7,242 nt of DNA from Alphaproteobacteria bacterium (GTDB lineage: Bacteria; Pseudomonadota; Alphaproteobacteria; Rhodobacterales; Rhodobacteraceae), in NCBI GenBank assembly GCA_030424705.1, contig JAUHWJ010000088.1, positions 1-7,242 of the forward strand, read 5' to 3'. The position numbers and the translations under genes are program-made. A model generated the notes under the pieces. The model made no database searches, was not told the origin of the DNA, and worked only from the letters and a program-made list of their open reading frames with translations. This document shows positions 5,538 to 7,242 of the stretch, one piece after another. Every line of letters starts with the position of its first letter. Position 1 is the first letter of the stretch.

Positions 5538-5944
5538 TCGATCCCGTTCGCGGCCTGAACGGCGCGGACGAAGGCGATGATCGTCTCCGTCTCTTCCGGC
5601 CCCACGCCGGGCTGCGGCGGCATGTCCCCGAAATTCCAGTGATGGGCGCGAACGCCCTGGGAGATCGCGAGGCGGAACGCGTCGTCCGCGTGATGCGAGG
5701 GCTCATAGATCCGGTCGATCAGCGGCGGCCCGCCCGCCCCGCCCGAACCGTCCCGCCCGTGGCAGGTCGCGCAGGCTTCGTTGAAGGCGAGCCGCCCCGC
5801 CTCCGCCGCGGGGGAAAGGGGCGGGACGACATATGAATTCTCATAGGCGTCGCGGGCGCTCTTCTGGTCGTTGCTCGTGCTCCAGAAGAGCCAGGCGGCG
5901 AAGATCAGCGCGCCCGCCAGAATCCAGAACGCATAGCGGCCCAT
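5534..5944 (-). CDS. Membrane-anchored class I cytochrome c
   Basis: A 136-residue monohaem cytochrome c. An uncleaved N-terminal segment at about residues 4-22 (YAFWILAGALIFAAWLFW) would anchor it in the inner membrane with the haem domain in the periplasm. The haem motif is CATCH (Cys58, Cys61, His62), and the likely axial ligand is Met108 in HHWNFGDMPPQPG. The C-terminal ETIIAFVRAVQ helix completes the usual fold. I chose the ATG at 5944 because AAGGAGGG lies 6 nt upstream; an earlier in-frame ATG at 5962 sits on top of that ribosome site and is unlikely. First gene of a two-gene operon with the cytochrome c'-like gene. The pair probably passes electrons in the periplasm; the electron donor and acceptor are not shown by the context. 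Confidence 0.9.
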   Translation of the reverse strand: MGRYAFWILAGALIFAAWLFWSTSNDQKSARDAYENSYVVPPLSPAAEAGRLAFNEACATCHGRDGSGGAGGPPLIDRIYEPSHHADDAFRLAISQGVRAHHWNFGDMPPQPGVGPEETETIIAFVRAVQAANGIE

Positions 5945-6069
5945 GAGCGGCCCTCCTTCCATCCCGCCGCAATGAGCCGCCTTGCGCCGCCGAGGTCAAG
6001 CCGGCTCCCGCCCCTTGACGCCGCCGCCGAAGCGCGGAACGTCCCCGCAACGAAAAGCGAGGGAACGAC
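5945..6069. promoter_or_regulatory. Divergent promoter region, cytochrome operon / ttuC
   Basis: This 125-nt gap carries two TTGAC-type -35 candidates back to back: TTGACC on the minus strand (5999-5994) and TTGACG on the plus strand (6015-6020). Within them GTCAAG (5995-6000) and CTTGAC (6014-6019) make a perfect 6-bp inverted repeat separated by 13 nt. The -10 elements at normal spacing are weak on both strands, suggesting activator-dependent or alternative-sigma promoters. On the plus side GAGGG (6059-6063), 6 nt before the ATG at 6070, serves ttuC. Confidence 0.4.
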
Positions 6070-7143
6070 ATGACGCAGAACCACAAGCGAATCGCCGTCA
6101 TCGCGGGGGACGGGATCGGCAAGGAAGTCGTCCCCGAGGGCCTCCGCGTGCTGGAGGCGGCGGCGAAGCGGCATCAGCTCGACCTCCGCTTCGACGAGTT
6201 CGACTTCGCCTCCTGCGACCATTACGCGAAGCACGGCGCGATGATGCCGGAGGACTGGAAGGCGCGGATCGGCGGGCATGACGCGATCTTCTTCGGCGCC
6301 GTCGGCTGGCCGGCGACCGTGCCGGACCACATCTCGCTCTGGGGCTCGCTCCTGAAGTTCCGGCGCGAATTCGACCAGTATGTGAACCTCCGCCCCGCCC
6401 GGCTCATGCCGGGCGTCCCCTCCCCGCTCGCGGGGCGCAAGGCCGGGGATATCGACTTCTGGATCGTGCGGGAGAATACGGAGGGCGAATATTCCTCCAT
6501 CGGCGGCCGCATGTTCGAGGGGACGGACCGCGAGATCGTGATGCAGGAGACGGTGATGAGCCGCGTCGGCGTCGACCGCGTGCTCCGCTACGCCTTCGAC
6601 CTCGCCTCAAGACGCCCGCGCAAGCGCCTGACCTCGGCCACGAAATCCAACGGCATCTCCATCACCATGCCCTATTGGGACGAGCGGGTGGAGGCGATGG
6701 CGGCGCACTATCCCGGCGTGGCGTGGGACAAGTATCACATCGACATCCTGACCGCCCATTTCGTCCTGAATCCGGACCGGTTCGACGTCGTCGTCGCCTC
6801 CAACCTCTTCGGGGACATCCTCTCCGATCTCGGCCCCGCCTGCACCGGGACCATCGGCATCGCCCCCTCCGGCAACATCAACCCGGAGCGGGATTTCCCC
6901 TCGCTCTTCGAGCCGGTCCACGGCTCGGCGCCGGACATCGCCGGGCAGGGAATCGCCAATCCAGTCGGGCAGATATGGGCCGGCGCGATGATGCTGGATC
7001 ATCTCGGCCACAGGGAGGCCGCGGCCGACATCGTCGCCGCGATCGAGCGGGTCCTGGCGGAGCCGGCGCTCCGCACGCGCGATCTCGGCGGGCGGGCCTC
7101 GACCGTCGAATGCGGGAAGGCGGTGGCGGAGGCGCTGGGCTGA
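6070..7143 (+). CDS. ttuC: Tartrate dehydrogenase/decarboxylase or D-malate dehydrogenase
   Basis: A 357-residue NAD-dependent beta-decarboxylating dehydrogenase of the isocitrate/isopropylmalate family, closest to TtuC/DmlA. Known members oxidise tartrate and decarboxylate D-malate, using NAD+ and Mn2+ or Mg2+ in the cytoplasm. The subfamily match is strong: FFGAVGWPATVPDHISLWGS (75-93), LLKFRREFDQYVNLRPARL, VRENTEGEYSSIGGRMFEGT (133-152) and SATKSNGISITMPYWDERV. Catalytic Lys192 lies in ATKSNG. Metal-binding aspartates are Asp225, Asp249 and Asp253 in DIL and FGDILSDLGP, and EPVHGSAPDI (281-290) lines the NAD pocket. GAVGWP and SLWGSLLKFRR separate it from LeuB and isocitrate dehydrogenase. 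The start is supported by GAGGG 6 nt upstream and the length is normal. No tartrate transporter or LysR regulator is next to it, so its in vivo substrate (tartrate or D-malate) cannot be decided. Confidence 0.93.
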   Translation: MTQNHKRIAVIAGDGIGKEVVPEGLRVLEAAAKRHQLDLRFDEFDFASCDHYAKHGAMMPEDWKARIGGHDAIFFGAVGWPATVPDHISLWGSLLKFRREFDQYVNLRPARLMPGVPSPLAGRKAGDIDFWIVRENTEGEYSSIGGRMFEGTDREIVMQETVMSRVGVDRVLRYAFDLASRRPRKRLTSATKSNGISITMPYWDERVEAMAAHYPGVAWDKYHIDILTAHFVLNPDRFDVVVASNLFGDILSDLGPACTGTIGIAPSGNINPERDFPSLFEPVHGSAPDIAGQGIANPVGQIWAGAMMLDHLGHREAAADIVAAIERVLAEPALRTRDLGGRASTVECGKAVAEALG

Positions 7144-7152
7144 ACCGGCGCC

Positions 7153-7242
7153 TCAGCCGGCGAAGACGCGCCTCAGCGCCTCGCGGTCGATGGCCCTGAC
7201 GACGAGCCCCTCCGGCTTCACCGTCGGCGCGTCCTCCCCCGC
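7153..7242 (-). CDS. Possible C-terminal end of an unidentified minus-strand gene (partial)
   Basis: On the minus strand a frame is open from the right edge to a TGA at 7155-7153. The last 29 residues include TVKPEGLVVRAIDREALRRV and end in FAG. The mix of residues and codon use looks coding, and the convergent arrangement, with 9 nt after the ttuC stop, is compact. The family is not recognisable from so short a tail. Confidence 0.45.
   Translation of the reverse strand, partial: AGEDAPTVKPEGLVVRAIDREALRRVFAG

Noticed and set aside
5546..5560. GTTC-N7-GAAC as a LexA box
   Set aside because: The alphaproteobacterial LexA box is a direct repeat (GTTC-N7-GTTC); this one is inverted and lies inside coding sequence.
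7145..7160. CCGGC/GCCGG hairpin as the ttuC terminator
   Set aside because: The stem is only 5 bp with no U tract, and it overlaps the end of the probable convergent gene; such pairs are frequent by chance at this GC content.
1..7242. CRISPR arrays, tRNA or rRNA genes, transposases, phage or defence genes
   Set aside because: None were seen on either strand; the genes are ordinary chromosomal ones apart from the truncated dnaE2.

Overview
This is a GC-rich window (roughly 70% G+C by eye, with strong G/C bias at third codon positions) from an alphaproteobacterium. A Rhodobacterales-type host fits best: it has a DUF2794 protein, a family largely confined to Alphaproteobacteria; a DnaE2-type error-prone polymerase; a cytochrome c'/c556-like protein paired with a membrane-anchored monohaem cytochrome c; and tartrate/D-malate dehydrogenase. 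The lineage is inferred from protein resemblance and recall, not from a search.

Layout. Positions 2-2653 (+) hold the error-prone DNA polymerase DnaE2 (ImuC), entering from the left edge with its start outside the window. Its reading frame stops early: polymerase-like sequence ends at about 2615, then the frame runs antisense into the next gene and stops, so the C-terminal OB-fold region is absent. A convergent DUF2794 gene (2622-2978, -) follows. After a 239-nt divergent gap comes a gamma-glutamyltranspeptidase-family gene (3218-4798, +). The gap from 4799 to 5123 has no convincing gene but is packed with structure: a strong GC hairpin, an AT-rich perfect palindrome, a terminator for the minus strand, two hairpins built from identical 10-bp arms, a REP-like palindrome and a further hairpin. 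Next is a two-gene minus-strand cytochrome operon (5534-5944, then 5124-5537) joined by a 4-nt ATGA overlap. A 125-nt divergent promoter region separates it from tartrate/D-malate dehydrogenase (6070-7143, +). The right edge probably holds the C-terminal end of another minus-strand gene.

How the genes relate. They do not form one pathway. DnaE2 belongs to SOS-induced translesion synthesis and normally works with ImuA and ImuB, which are not in the window. The gamma-glutamyltranspeptidase acts in glutathione or gamma-glutamyl metabolism. The two cytochromes are a small periplasmic electron-transfer pair. TtuC oxidises tartrate or D-malate. I found no sign of a new multi-gene system. The most unusual points are the 3'-truncated dnaE2 abutting DUF2794 and the dense hairpin/palindrome cluster at 4799-5123.
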